Shown here: one piece after another, positions 36,058 through 44,020 of the stretch
How the letters are laid out: the number at the start of each line of letters is the position of its first letter
Numbering within the stretch: the first letter of the stretch is position 1
From: CAVXYG01 sp963706835
GTDB lineage: Bacteria > Actinomycetota > Actinomycetes > S36-B12 > GCA-2699445
Assembly: GCA_963706835.1 (NCBI GenBank)
Contig: CAVPOB010000015.1
Coordinates: 124,001-188,000, forward strand
DNA length: 64,000 nt
Direction: 5' to 3'
The notes under the pieces: generated by a model
The model's database searches: none
Told to the model about the DNA's origin: nothing
The model's input: only the letters and a program-made list of their open reading frames with translations
Made by a program: the position numbers and the translations under genes

Positions 36058-36627
36058 ATGAAGGTGAAGTTCGCTATTGCAGGTGCGGCCGTGGCCGCGC
36101 TGGCCCTGGCCGGCTGCTCCAGCAGCGACGACGACGATACCGAAGCCACTCCGACTGCCGAAGAGACCGCCGCGGAGGAATCCGGCGACACCATCGTCGA
36201 CGTCGCTGCCGGCAGTGAGGACTTCGAGACCCTCGTCGCGGCGGTGACCGCAGCTGATCTGGTGGACACGCTCAGCGGACCGGGCCCGTTCACCGTCTTC
36301 GCGCCGACCGATGAGGCCTTCGAGGCCGTCGGCCAGGAGACCCTGGACCTGCTGCTGCTGCCGTCCAACGTGGACCAGCTGACCACCATCCTCACCTACC
36401 ACGTGGTGGGCCAGGAGATCCCGTCGTCCGATATCCCCGAGGGCGAGACCTTGGTGGCGTCGGTGGAGGAATCCGAACTGACCGTGGTCAACGAGGGCGG
36501 CGCGATCACCGTCGACGGCGCGAACGTCGAGACGCCAGATATCGAAGCCTCCAACGGTGTCATCCACGCCGTGGACGCCGTCCTGCTGCCGCCGACCTTC
36601 GACCCGGATTCGCTGGCCACCGAGTAG
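36058..36627 (+). CDS. fasciclin-domain lipoprotein
   Basis: A 189-residue lipoprotein (lipobox LALAGC, Cys20) with an Asp-rich spacer (SSSDDDDTEA) and a single fasciclin domain: FETLVAAVTAADLVDTLSGPGPFTVFAPTDEAFEAV, then ILTYHVVGQ, and ending in NGVIHAVDAVLLPP, which is the FAS1 H2 motif. Fasciclin domains mediate adhesion at the cell surface. The ATG is preceded by GAGAAGGGA. A strong terminator lies 24 bp after the stop, so it is a single-gene unit. Confidence 0.92.
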   Translation: MKVKFAIAGAAVAALALAGCSSSDDDDTEATPTAEETAAEESGDTIVDVAAGSEDFETLVAAVTAADLVDTLSGPGPFTVFAPTDEAFEAVGQETLDLLLLPSNVDQLTTILTYHVVGQEIPSSDIPEGETLVASVEESELTVVNEGGAITVDGANVETPDIEASNGVIHAVDAVLLPPTFDPDSLATE

Positions 36628-36651
36628 CACCTCCCACCTCCCACCCCCCGC

Positions 36652-36688
36652 CCGATGGGGCACCGCGGCAACCGCGGTGCCCCATCGG
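36652..36688 (+). terminator. strong hairpin after the fasciclin gene
   Basis: A perfect 17-bp stem: CCGATGGGGCACCGCGG at 36652-36668, loop CAA, and its exact complement at 36672-36688, followed by CGTTTCTGG. It lies just after the fasciclin stop and before the next gene. Confidence 0.85.
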
Positions 36689-36752
36689 CGTTTCTGGCGT
36701 CCGGGCAACGGGCTGGCCCTGCTGCACTCCTGCGGGCTGGCACACTGCAGCC

Positions 36753-37445
36753 ATGGCTGCGACCGCCGCTGACGCTCCGACCACGGCACCCCGGACCTCG
36801 TGGCGGCGCTGGATCGGGCTGCACGTCGGATTCGCGCTCGCGGCAGTGGTCGTCCTCTTGCTTCCCGTGCCCGCGCAGGGCTGGCGGGTGCTCGGTCTGG
36901 TCGTGGGCTACCACGTCGCATGCGTCCTGACCGCCCGCCTCGGCAACGACCCGGTGCTCTGGCGGGCATGGACGATCCTGGCGCCGCTGAGCGTGCTGAT
37001 GGTGCTGCCGGACTGGTTCCTCTCCGATGTGCTGGGCTCGTTGGCTTTCGCCGTCGAGGGCGGCCCGTACTTGGGCACGGTGCCGCTGGCGATGGCGGGG
37101 ATGTGGACGATCGCGCTGATGCCGATCGCCGGCTTCGCCTGGTGGGCCGGCCAGCGGGCGGGCACGCCCGCTGCCATCGCGGCGGCTGGGGCCAGCGGAG
37201 CGGTGGTGTTCGTAGGGGCGGAACTGGCGGCACCTGTGCTCGGGCTGTGGGAGCCGGTGCAGGTGGCGACGGTTGCCGGCGTGGCCACGTACGTCCTGCT
37301 GCCGGAACTCGTGCTCAGCATCGCAGCGGCCATGCTGGTCTGCTTCGCCGAGGCGCTCCCGCGACCCGCGCTCGCCGGCCTCACAGCGCTGCTGCCCTTC
37401 ACCTACCTGGGGCTGCTCGCCACCAGCTATCAGTTCCTGGCGTAG
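36753..37445 (+). CDS. polytopic membrane protein, DUF6989-like
   Basis: A 230-residue protein with about seven membrane segments. The central LPDWFLSDVLGSLAFAVEGGPYLG and AMAGMWTIALMPI resemble a family annotated DUF6989 in related genomes, though I am not certain. No catalytic motif is visible. It follows the fasciclin terminator and is convergent with galE, whose stop lies 4 bp away. Confidence 0.6.
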   Translation: MAATAADAPTTAPRTSWRRWIGLHVGFALAAVVVLLLPVPAQGWRVLGLVVGYHVACVLTARLGNDPVLWRAWTILAPLSVLMVLPDWFLSDVLGSLAFAVEGGPYLGTVPLAMAGMWTIALMPIAGFAWWAGQRAGTPAAIAAAGASGAVVFVGAELAAPVLGLWEPVQVATVAGVATYVLLPELVLSIAAAMLVCFAEALPRPALAGLTALLPFTYLGLLATSYQFLA

Positions 37446-37448
37446 GCC

Positions 37449-38462
37449 TCAGCCGGGATAGCCGGCCGGGTTGCCCGATTGCCAGCGCCAAGTATCGGCG
37501 GCCATATCGGCGACCGTGCGCTCAGCCCGCCAACCGAGCTCCTGCTCCGCCTTGGCGGTATCCGCCCAGCACGCAGCGATATCGCCCGGGCGGCGCGCGA
37601 CGATCTCGTACGGAATCTCCCGACCGCTCGCAGCGCGGAACGCCGCAACCATCTCCAGCACGGTCGAGCCCCGGCCCGTGCCCAGGTTCCAGGTGTGGCA
37701 CCCCGGGCGCCCGCTGGTGCGCTGCAACGCGGCGATGTGCCCGTCGGCCAGGTCCACCACGTGGATGTAGTCGCGAATCCCGGTGCCGTCCCGGGTCGGG
37801 TAGTCGTCGCCGAACACCTGCAATCGCTCCCGCCGCCCCACCGCCACCTGGCTGATGAAGGGCGTGAGGTTGTTCGGGATTCCCTGGGGGTCCTCGCCGA
37901 TCAGTCCGCTGGGGTGCGCCCCGATGGGATTGAAGTAGCGCAGCAGCGTCACCGACCAGTCCGGCTGGGCCGCGGCGTAGTCGGCGAGGATCTGCTCGAC
38001 CATGAGCTTGCTGCGCCCGTAGGGGTTGGTCGCGGAGGTGGGGAAGTCCTCGGTGATCGGCACCGACGCCGGATCGCCGTAGACGGTGGCAGAGGAGGAG
38101 AACACCAGGGAGCGGACCCCGGCATCCTGCATGGCCGCGACCAGCACCAGCGAGCCGTGCACGTTGGTGTCGTAGTACTGCAGCGGCTTGGCCACCGACT
38201 CGCCCACGGCCTTCAGCCCGGCGAAGTGCATCACCGCATCGACCGGGTGCTCGGCCAGCGCAACATCCATGGCGGCCCGGTCCCGGATGTCGGCCACGAC
38301 CAGTGGCGGCCGTACGCCGGTGATCTGCTCCAGTCGATCGACCACAGCGGGCTTGGAGTTGGCGAAGTTGTCCAGCAGCACCGGCTGCATGCCCGCCGCG
38401 AGCAATTGCACCGCCGTGTGACTGCCGATGTAGCCGCAGCCGCCGGTGACCAGTACCCGCAT
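37449..38462 (-). CDS. galE: UDP-glucose 4-epimerase
   Basis: A 337-residue extended SDR enzyme that interconverts UDP-glucose and UDP-galactose. The NAD-binding motif is GGCGYIGSH (7-15); the catalytic Ser is in FSSSATVYG (S124), and the YxxxK pair is Y148/K152 in NPYGRSK. The start MRVLVTGG and total length are standard. It supplies activated galactose for envelope glycans, which fits the glycosyltransferase operon just to the right. It is divergent from the phosphoesterase gene. Confidence 0.95.
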   Translation of the reverse strand: MRVLVTGGCGYIGSHTAVQLLAAGMQPVLLDNFANSKPAVVDRLEQITGVRPPLVVADIRDRAAMDVALAEHPVDAVMHFAGLKAVGESVAKPLQYYDTNVHGSLVLVAAMQDAGVRSLVFSSSATVYGDPASVPITEDFPTSATNPYGRSKLMVEQILADYAAAQPDWSVTLLRYFNPIGAHPSGLIGEDPQGIPNNLTPFISQVAVGRRERLQVFGDDYPTRDGTGIRDYIHVVDLADGHIAALQRTSGRPGCHTWNLGTGRGSTVLEMVAAFRAASGREIPYEIVARRPGDIAACWADTAKAEQELGWRAERTVADMAADTWRWQSGNPAGYPG

Positions 38463-38502
38463 CGTGGCCTCCTCAGGTCGGTCGCGTCCGGGTTACGCTA
38501 CG

Positions 38503-38521
38503 CTCACCACCATACGGTGAG
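38503..38521. promoter_or_regulatory. inverted repeat between galE and phosphoesterase gene
   Basis: CTCACC (38503-38508) and GGTGAG (38516-38521) flank ACCATAC, in the 89-bp gap between two divergent starts. A regulator site or the stem of a short transcript end is possible. Confidence 0.35.
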
Positions 38522-38551
38522 GGCGACCGCACACCCCGCTCCGGAGTTGCC

Positions 38552-39619
38552 ATGGCCATGCCTGCCCGCACCGCCGGCCCGCTGCCCGACCCGCAGTCGG
38601 GACGGCGCGCGGCAGTGCGCCGAGGCGTTGCCGGCCTACTCCTGCTCGGCGCGGCGGCCGTGATCGGCGGCTGCAGCAGCCCACCGCAGACACCGGTGGT
38701 GACCATCACGGCAGCCGGGGACTACGGGGCCTCCGATCGGGCGGCCGAGGTGCTGGCCCTCGCCGAGGGCCTGCGGCCCGACGTCCACATGGCGCTGGGC
38801 GATCTGTCGTACGCCGAGGTCGCCCCGGAGCAGGCATGGTGCGCGTTCGTGGACGCGGCGACGGGCGGTTCCCTCCGGCTGGCCCTGCTGGCTGGCAACC
38901 ACGACAGCGCCGACAGCGCCGACGGACGCATCGAGGAGTTTCGGCGATGCCTGCCGAATCGGCTGCCGAGTGCGGTGGGCGACTACGGCAGGGAGTACAC
39001 CATCGATCTGCCGGCCGAAGCACCGCTGGTCCGCATCGTGGCCGCCTCGCCGAATCTGACGTTCGACGACGGCCGCTGGGAGTACCGGCCGGATGATCGG
39101 CACGGCCGCTGGCTGGTCGAGGCGATCCGGGGGGCCCGCGAGGACGGCATCGACTGGATCGTCGTGGCGGCACACGTTCCCTGCCTCAGCGCCGGGGTCC
39201 ACGCCTGCCCCGACCCCCGCGACTTCACCGACACGGTGCTGTCCGAGGGGGTGGACGTGGTCCTGCACGGCCATGAGCACTCCTACGCACGCACGCACCA
39301 GTTGGCGGTGGATCTGGATGACTGTCCGCGCCTGATCGTGAACGGCTTCGACGCGGCCTGTGTGGCCGACGATGACGGCGAGTTCGCCGCCGGGGCGGGC
39401 ACGGTGTTCGCCACGATCGGCACGGGCGGAACGGCGCTGCGGGAGATCCCCGCCGACGACCCGGAGCTGGCGTACTTCGGCGCCCTTAGCGGGTCCAACC
39501 GGCAGCCGTCGCACGGAGTCCTGCAGTTGCGCGTCACCCCAGCCGAGATTGCCGGGCAGTTCTTCTCCACGCAGGCCGACGGCTTCCGCGATTCCTTCAC
39601 CATTTCGCGGGCACGTTGA
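38552..39619 (+). CDS. metallophosphoesterase lipoprotein (purple acid phosphatase-like)
   Basis: A 355-residue lipoprotein (lipobox VIGGC, Cys41) with a calcineurin-like phosphoesterase domain: AAGDYGAS, GDLSYAE, GNHDS, HVPC and HGHEHSY give the full set of metal ligands for a dinuclear centre. Dual Cys pairs in the mature part suggest an oxidising environment. It probably releases phosphate from extracellular phosphomonoesters. A GGAG lies 6 nt before ATG 38552. Confidence 0.9.
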   Translation: MAMPARTAGPLPDPQSGRRAAVRRGVAGLLLLGAAAVIGGCSSPPQTPVVTITAAGDYGASDRAAEVLALAEGLRPDVHMALGDLSYAEVAPEQAWCAFVDAATGGSLRLALLAGNHDSADSADGRIEEFRRCLPNRLPSAVGDYGREYTIDLPAEAPLVRIVAASPNLTFDDGRWEYRPDDRHGRWLVEAIRGAREDGIDWIVVAAHVPCLSAGVHACPDPRDFTDTVLSEGVDVVLHGHEHSYARTHQLAVDLDDCPRLIVNGFDAACVADDDGEFAAGAGTVFATIGTGGTALREIPADDPELAYFGALSGSNRQPSHGVLQLRVTPAEIAGQFFSTQADGFRDSFTISRAR

Positions 39620-39696
39620 GGCCGCCGATCGGGCACGGTGGCCGCCACGGCGCTAGGCTTGGCGACTCGATGGGCCCTGCGAACCGAGGACGCCTC

Positions 39697-40569
39697 ATGG
39701 CTGCTGCACCCGCGACCACCGCATCGCGAGCACGCAGCGCCATGCAGCGGTACGCCCGGCGCCGGGTCAACGATGTCTGCGCACCGCCGCGCCGGGAATC
39801 CGGTCCGGATGTGCGGGACTGGCGCGGATGCGACCGCGTCGCCGTGCTGGTGCACTGGTCGGCCGACGGTGCGGTTTCCCGGTCGGTCAGCCAGACCGTC
39901 CAGCAGTTGGATCGGCTCGGCTACCGGATCGCGGTGGCCAGTACCTGCGAGTCACCCGAACCGCTGTCCTGGCACCACGGCCGGCCCGACTCCGTGGCGG
40001 TCTATCGACGGCCCAACCTGGGGATCGACTTCGGCACCTGGGGCGCGATGCTGTCGGCCTTCCCCGTCCTGCGCGGCGCGGATCGCGTCCTGCTGCTCAA
40101 CGACAGCCTGGTCGGCCCGTTCGCCCCGCTCGATGACATCATCGCCGGGTTTGAATCGGCGCCCGGCGACGTGTGGGGATTGGTCGACTCCAACCAGATG
40201 TCGCCCCACTTCCAGAGCCACTGCGTCGGCTACCGCGATGGGGTGCTCACCGACGCGCCCCTGGTGCACTTCTGGTCCAACATTCGGCTGCTGCCCAGCA
40301 AGGAGTCCATGATCAAGCGCTATGAGCGGGGCCTGTACCCGCTGCTGCAGCGCGTCGGCTACCGCCTTGCGGTGGGCTTTCCCTGGCAACTGGTGGTGGC
40401 CAATGGACAAAACCCCACGATCCATGGCTGGCGCCGGCTCCTCGGTCACGGCTTCCCGTGGGTCAAGCGCGAGCTGATCTGGAAGCCGTACCACCTGCTC
40501 ACCGATGCTGATGATGTCCCTGCCGTGGTCGCGCAGCGCTTCGGCGCCGACGTGCAGGAGTGGCTGTGA
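39697..40569 (+). CDS. rhamnan synthesis F (RgpF)-like glycosyltransferase
   Basis: A 290-residue protein. The segments VAVLVHWSADGAVSRSV, RRPNLGIDFGTWGAML, LLNDSLVGPFAPLDDII and VWGLVDSNQMSPHFQSH are typical of RgpF-family proteins that build rhamnose-containing cell wall polysaccharide. ATG 39697 is chosen (GAGGA at good spacing); ATG 39742 is possible. It starts an operon with a small unknown gene and a GT4 glycosyltransferase, linked by overlapping stop/start codons. Confidence 0.85.
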   Translation: MAAAPATTASRARSAMQRYARRRVNDVCAPPRRESGPDVRDWRGCDRVAVLVHWSADGAVSRSVSQTVQQLDRLGYRIAVASTCESPEPLSWHHGRPDSVAVYRRPNLGIDFGTWGAMLSAFPVLRGADRVLLLNDSLVGPFAPLDDIIAGFESAPGDVWGLVDSNQMSPHFQSHCVGYRDGVLTDAPLVHFWSNIRLLPSKESMIKRYERGLYPLLQRVGYRLAVGFPWQLVVANGQNPTIHGWRRLLGHGFPWVKRELIWKPYHLLTDADDVPAVVAQRFGADVQEWL

Positions 40570-41171
40570 TCGACACGGTCCGCAACGCGGTGCGCTGGCG
40601 CTGGTACCGGGCGCGCTACGTCGCCCAGACCGAGGGGCTCGGGACGCTGGCGCGGCGCAGCGCGGCGATGGTGGGCGTACTGCCCAAGGACATCATCGTC
40701 GAGCGGGCGCTGCAGCGGCCGGGACCGGTACCGCTGGCCGATCAGGATGGCGCCGAATGGCCCCTCTCCGTGCTCGCGCTGGGACCGCCTGCCGGGGGTG
40801 CGAGCCAGCATCTCAGCCAGGCGCGGCTGCGGCAGTGCACCGAACAGGCGGTGCCGGCGGCACTCGTGCACGCCGGTGAGCCGTGGCACGCCGCGGCGCA
40901 GTTGGCCTCGGTGGTGCTGGTGCAGCCGCGATGGTGGGCAGCGGAGTTGCCGGCGATCCTCGCGGAGGCTCAGCGGCTGCACCAGCGGGTCGTAGCGGAT
41001 GTGTCGGGAGGGGATGCGATCCCGGCAGGCGTGCATGCGGTGCTGGTAGCCGACGATGCCGCTGCCGCACCGACGTGGGCAACTGGGGTCGCCGAGCCGC
41101 CAGTGATGGTGGTGGCGTCGGATGCGCCGGGTCAACGTCTGATCGCCGTGCTCACCGGGGGCGCGCCATGA
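40566..41171 (+). CDS. unknown protein in the glycosyltransferase operon
   Basis: A protein of about 201 residues starting at GTG 40566, overlapping the RgpF stop (GTGA). It has a basic amphipathic N-terminus (AVRWRWYRARYVAQTEG), then an alternating pattern of short hydrophobic strands that could be half of a Rossmann-type fold, but no motif I recognise. Its stop overlaps the ATG of the next gene. It may be a glycosyltransferase accessory or a degenerate GT-B N-domain. The function is not assignable. Confidence 0.6.
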   Translation: MIDTVRNAVRWRWYRARYVAQTEGLGTLARRSAAMVGVLPKDIIVERALQRPGPVPLADQDGAEWPLSVLALGPPAGGASQHLSQARLRQCTEQAVPAALVHAGEPWHAAAQLASVVLVQPRWWAAELPAILAEAQRLHQRVVADVSGGDAIPAGVHAVLVADDAAAAPTWATGVAEPPVMVVASDAPGQRLIAVLTGGAP

Positions 41172-42223
41172 GGATCCTGCTGCTGGCCGGTGCGTACGAC
41201 CCCAACCGATGGTCGGGCGCCGCAGTGGCCGCCGAGCAGACGGCGGCGGGCCTGCGCGCGCTCGGCCACACCGTCATCGTCGTGACGGCGATGCCCGGGG
41301 CGCCGGGTGACCTGCAGCGCTGGCAGGCGGCCGGGGTACCGGTCCTCGGGGTCGCCGTCACTACGCCCGGGTCGGCGCACCGGCATCCGCCCGACCTCGT
41401 TCGCTCGGCCCTGACGCGTATCATGGACGCAGTGCGCCCCGACGTGGTGCACGTGCACTCCTGGCGACTGCTCGGTGACGGCGCCGTGGCGGCTGTCGCA
41501 GACGCCGACCTGGCCACCGTGGTCACCATCACGGCGAGCGACCCTGATCCGCCCCGCGAGCTGATGGCGGGTGCCGATTGGGTCGTCGCCCCCGATGCGC
41601 TGCAGGTGCTGCGTGTGCAGACGGTGCCGCCGGATCAATTGCGCACGATCGGCCACGGCGTGGCCGCACCTGACCCGCAGTGGCGCCGACCACCGGCGAG
41701 TGGGCCGCTGCGTTTCGGCTACGTCGGTGGCACCGACGCCCGGCGCGGCCACGAGATCCTCGTGCGGGCGCTGACCAGCCTGGGCCGCACCGACTACGAG
41801 CTGCACGCTGTGGACCGGGCGACGCTGCGAGGGGTGCGGGCGCTGCGGGACTGGGATTTCCGGGTTCCCGGACTGGTTCGCCTCGTGCCCGGGTACAGCG
41901 CCGCTGGTCGGGACGCCTTCTACGGCGGCATCGATGTCCTGCTGCATCTGCCACAGGATGGCGGCAGTACGGCCCTAGCAGTCCGCGAGGCCCAATCCCG
42001 CGGGGTCTGGCCGATCACTTCCGCCGGGCAGGCCGGGTTCCTCCGCCATCGCATCGATGGCGAGGCGGTACCGGCCGGGTCCGCGGACGCGCTCGCCTCC
42101 GCCATCACCTGGGCGCTGGACCACCCGCAGGCAGTGCGCGCCCTTCCTGCCCCCGCAGCGCCGCCATCGATCGAGGAGGAAGCGCGCCTGCTGGCCGAAC
42201 TGTACGCCGCCAGATCCCGCTGA
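41168..42223 (+). CDS. GT4-family glycosyltransferase
   Basis: A 351-residue GT-B fold glycosyltransferase. The N-terminus MRILLLAGAYDPNRWSGAAV and the HVHSWRLLG segment are typical, and the C-terminal domain has LRFGYVGGTDARRGHEIL and ALAVREAQSRGVWPITS (counterpart of the E-x7-E region). It is the third gene of the operon (ATGA overlap) and probably extends the same wall or capsule glycan as the RgpF-like enzyme. Confidence 0.88.
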   Translation: MRILLLAGAYDPNRWSGAAVAAEQTAAGLRALGHTVIVVTAMPGAPGDLQRWQAAGVPVLGVAVTTPGSAHRHPPDLVRSALTRIMDAVRPDVVHVHSWRLLGDGAVAAVADADLATVVTITASDPDPPRELMAGADWVVAPDALQVLRVQTVPPDQLRTIGHGVAAPDPQWRRPPASGPLRFGYVGGTDARRGHEILVRALTSLGRTDYELHAVDRATLRGVRALRDWDFRVPGLVRLVPGYSAAGRDAFYGGIDVLLHLPQDGGSTALAVREAQSRGVWPITSAGQAGFLRHRIDGEAVPAGSADALASAITWALDHPQAVRALPAPAAPPSIEEEARLLAELYAARSR

Positions 42224-42323
42224 GGGACCGCGCGTCGTCCACACCCGTGTTGTGCGCCGAAATCCGTTGCGGCACAATGGATTTAGCGTCGATGTGACCT
42301 CCCTCGCATCGCGCGAGAGTTGA

Positions 42324-42349
42324 GGTTTGACACCTCTCAGCGGGGGTAT
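42324..42349 (+). promoter_or_regulatory. SigF/SigB-type stress promoter
   Basis: GGTTT (42324-42328), a 15-bp spacer, and GGGTAT (42344-42349) match the actinobacterial general-stress consensus of GGTTT, about 15-17 bp, GGGTAT. Transcription should start near 42357, about 65 nt before the ATG of the LEA-like gene. The match is by eye; the sigma factor itself is not in the window. Confidence 0.7.
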
Positions 42350-42421
42350 ACGGACGTTGCAGCGTCCAAATGGGCGCACCACACGAGCCGGCTTAGCCGG
42401 AACGAACTGAAGGAGCTCACT

Positions 42422-42832
42422 ATGAGCACGATCATCGAGCAGATCAAGACCTTTGCCGAGGACACCGCCAAGACCGTGACCGCCAAGGTCGAGGAGTTCC
42501 GCGGCAAGGCCGTCGAGACCGGCAACGAGGTCAAGGGCAAGGCCGTCGAGACCGGCAACGAGGTCAAGGGCAAGGTCATCGAGACCGGCAACGAGGTCAA
42601 GGGCAAGGTCATCGAGACCGGCAACGAGGTCAAGGGCAAGGTCGTCGAGACCGGCAACGAGTGGAAGACCAAGGCCTTCGAGGCTGGCCACGACGTGCGG
42701 ACCAAGGTCACGAACACGGTGGGCACCAAGGCCGCCGACGTGAAGGAGACCGCCGAGGCCGCGACCGACGAGGTTGTCGAGGCCGGCGAGGCCGTCGTCG
42801 AGGAGGCCACCGAGGAGCAGGCCCAGGCCTGA
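42422..42832 (+). CDS. LEA-like 11-residue repeat protein
   Basis: A 136-residue hydrophilic protein. Residues 27-92 are six copies of an 11-mer (KGKAVETGNEV type), with alternating Lys and Glu giving an amphipathic, mostly unfolded helix. This is the layout of group 3 LEA proteins and of bacterial stress proteins that protect membranes or proteins against desiccation. The termini are Lys/Glu/Ala-rich helices. ATG 42422 follows GGAG. A stress-type promoter lies upstream and a strong terminator downstream, so it is a single-gene stress unit. Confidence 0.8.
   Translation: MSTIIEQIKTFAEDTAKTVTAKVEEFRGKAVETGNEVKGKAVETGNEVKGKVIETGNEVKGKVIETGNEVKGKVVETGNEWKTKAFEAGHDVRTKVTNTVGTKAADVKETAEAATDEVVEAGEAVVEEATEEQAQA
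42500..42664 (+). repeat. five near-identical 33-bp tandem repeats inside the LEA-like gene
   Basis: The 33-bp unit (GCAAGGCCGTCGAGACCGGC is its core) repeats without gaps from 42500, with synonymous or single-base changes only, and encodes the 11-mer. Copy number could change by recombination without shifting frame. Confidence 0.9.
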
Positions 42833-42843
42833 CCCCGACCAGC

Positions 42844-42885
42844 AACGCAAGAACGGCCCCCAATGCGCGGGGCCGTTCTTGCGTT
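42844..42885 (+). terminator. strong hairpin after the LEA-like gene
   Basis: AACGCAAGAACGGCCCC (42844-42860) pairs perfectly over 17 bp with 42869-42885, with an 8-nt loop. It closes the stress gene unit before the tRNA. Confidence 0.88.
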
Positions 42886-42966
42886 CCTGCACGATCCCGC
42901 GAGACGCATGGGGTGAAGGTCGGTTCGACCGGCACCGCCGCCAGCGGGTACGCTGACGATGCGCAT

Positions 42967-43060
42967 GGAGGCGTCGCCTAGTCCGGTCTATGGCGCCCGC
43001 CTGCTAAGCGGGTTGGGGACTTCAATCCCCTCGAGGGTTCAAATCCCTCCGCCTCCGCCA
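42967..43060 (+). tRNA. tRNA-Ser (GCT)
   Basis: The cloverleaf is complete: acceptor GGAGGCG pairs with CGCCTCC (43050-43056), the anticodon stem CCCGC/GCGGG encloses CTGCTAA with anticodon GCT (serine, AGC/AGU codons), a long variable arm (TTGGGGACTTCAATCCCC) marks a class II tRNA, and the T-arm reads GAGGGTTCAAATCCCTC. CCA is encoded at 43058-43060. Confidence 0.95.
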
Positions 43061-43100
43061 TGCAAACCAGCCGAATCCCACCCGGGGTTCGGCTGTTGCA
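43061..43100 (+). terminator. hairpin after tRNA-Ser (GCT)
   Basis: CAGCCGAA (43068-43075) pairs with TTCGGCTG (43088-43095) around a 12-nt loop, extended by GCAA/TTGC on the outside. It directly follows the tRNA. Confidence 0.6.
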
Positions 43101-43230
43101 TTTGCCGCCCCTGCCTCTGCTGGATCGGCGTCTGGTCTCCATCCGAGGTTGGGGCCAGGGGTCTTGTAGCCGGCAGACGGCTTGCCCTGGGCCGGGGGTT
43201 GCACGCGCGCGGGCTGGGTTGCGTGCGCGG

Positions 43231-43408
43231 CGCGGGGACGCCTGGACACGCGGGGGTCGCCTGGACTGGCGCGGGGACGGCTGAACTGGCGCGGGGACGG
43301 CTGGAGTGGGCGGGGACGGCTGAACTGGGGGGGGACGGCTGAACTGGCGCGGGGACGCCTGGGCTGGGGGGGACGGCTGAACTGGCGCGGGGACGCCTGG
43401 AGCGGCGA
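43231..43408. repeat. ~20-bp tandem repeat (VNTR-like)
   Basis: About eight imperfect copies of CGGCTGAACTGGCGCGGGGA or variants (CTGGAGTGGG, CTGGGCTGGG) follow one another. The tract is non-coding and lies between tRNA-Ser and the 19-bp dyad array. Open frames through it on both strands are a result of the repeat. Confidence 0.8.
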
Positions 43409-43436
43409 GAGGGTCAGCACGCGCCTCGGGGGATGT

Positions 43437-43664
43437 CTGCACCCGGCGCGGGGGTTTGCACCCGTAACGGTGGGAAGTCTGCACCCGCCTCGGGGGGTGT
43501 CTGCACCCGATCTGGGGGTTTGCACCCGTAACGGTGGGAATCTTGGCCCTCCATGGCCTTTTGACCCCCACCACGGGTGCAGACCCCCATACCGGGTGCA
43601 AAGTTGCCCGCCCCAGGGCCCAAATCGCCCCCACCGCGGGTGCAAACCCCCACTGCGGGTGCAG
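43437..43664. repeat. 19-bp dyad repeat array, locus 1
   Basis: Five forward units start at 43437, 43456, 43479, 43501 and 43520 (consensus YTGCACCCGNNNCGGGGGY, with TAACGGTGGG variants). Four inverted units start at 43564, 43583, 43627 and 43646. Neighbouring units abut at exactly 19 bp within pairs. Forward and inverted halves are complementary, so the region can fold into a long hairpin or cruciform. It lies 3' of tRNA-Ser (GCT). No protein function is supported. Confidence 0.9.
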
Positions 43665-43784
43665 TCCCTGTCCCCGGGTACGGCTAGGCCGCCGTCAGCG
43701 AGGCAGACGCGGCGTGAAGCAGACCCGAACAAATGGCGATACCAGCAGCCCGCGTAGAGTGCAGTCCGCGCAAACCAGGGCCCC

Positions 43785-44020
43785 GAGCCCCCGCCGGCCC
43801 GAGCGCCCGCCGCCGCCGGCCCACGCCGCCGGCCGGCCCACGCCGCCGGCCGCGCCAAGCCCACGCCGCTGGCCCCACGCCGGCGCCCGCCCCGCCGGCC
43901 GGCCCACGCCACCACCCCACGCCACGCCGCCACGCCACGCCGCACGCCACGCCCGGCAGGCCCCCGCCACGGCCCCACGCCACGGCCCCGCCCCCCGAGC
44001 CCTGGGCGGGCGCCGCCGCG
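43785..44020. other. extreme-GC low-complexity tract rich in CCACGCC
   Basis: About 235 bp composed mainly of CCACGCC, GCCGGCC and CCCACGCCGC words, for example GGCCCACGCCGCCGGCC repeated. It lies just downstream of the APC transporter stop and has no coding or regulatory element I can identify; many palindromic GGCCGGCC words allow strong secondary structure. Confidence 0.7.

Noticed and set aside
36800..37855. 351-residue plus-strand open frame
   Set aside because: It is a shadow across the membrane protein and galE.
42250..42284. Weak hairpins after the GT4 gene
   Set aside because: Two short 6-bp stems compete with each other; too weak to call a terminator.
43437..43664. CRISPR-like array
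   Set aside because: Units abut without unique spacers, are inverted halfway, and no cas gene is present.
43022..43978. Long minus-strand open frame through the tRNA and repeats
   Set aside because: It overlaps tRNA-Ser and low-complexity DNA and has repetitive, non-protein composition.
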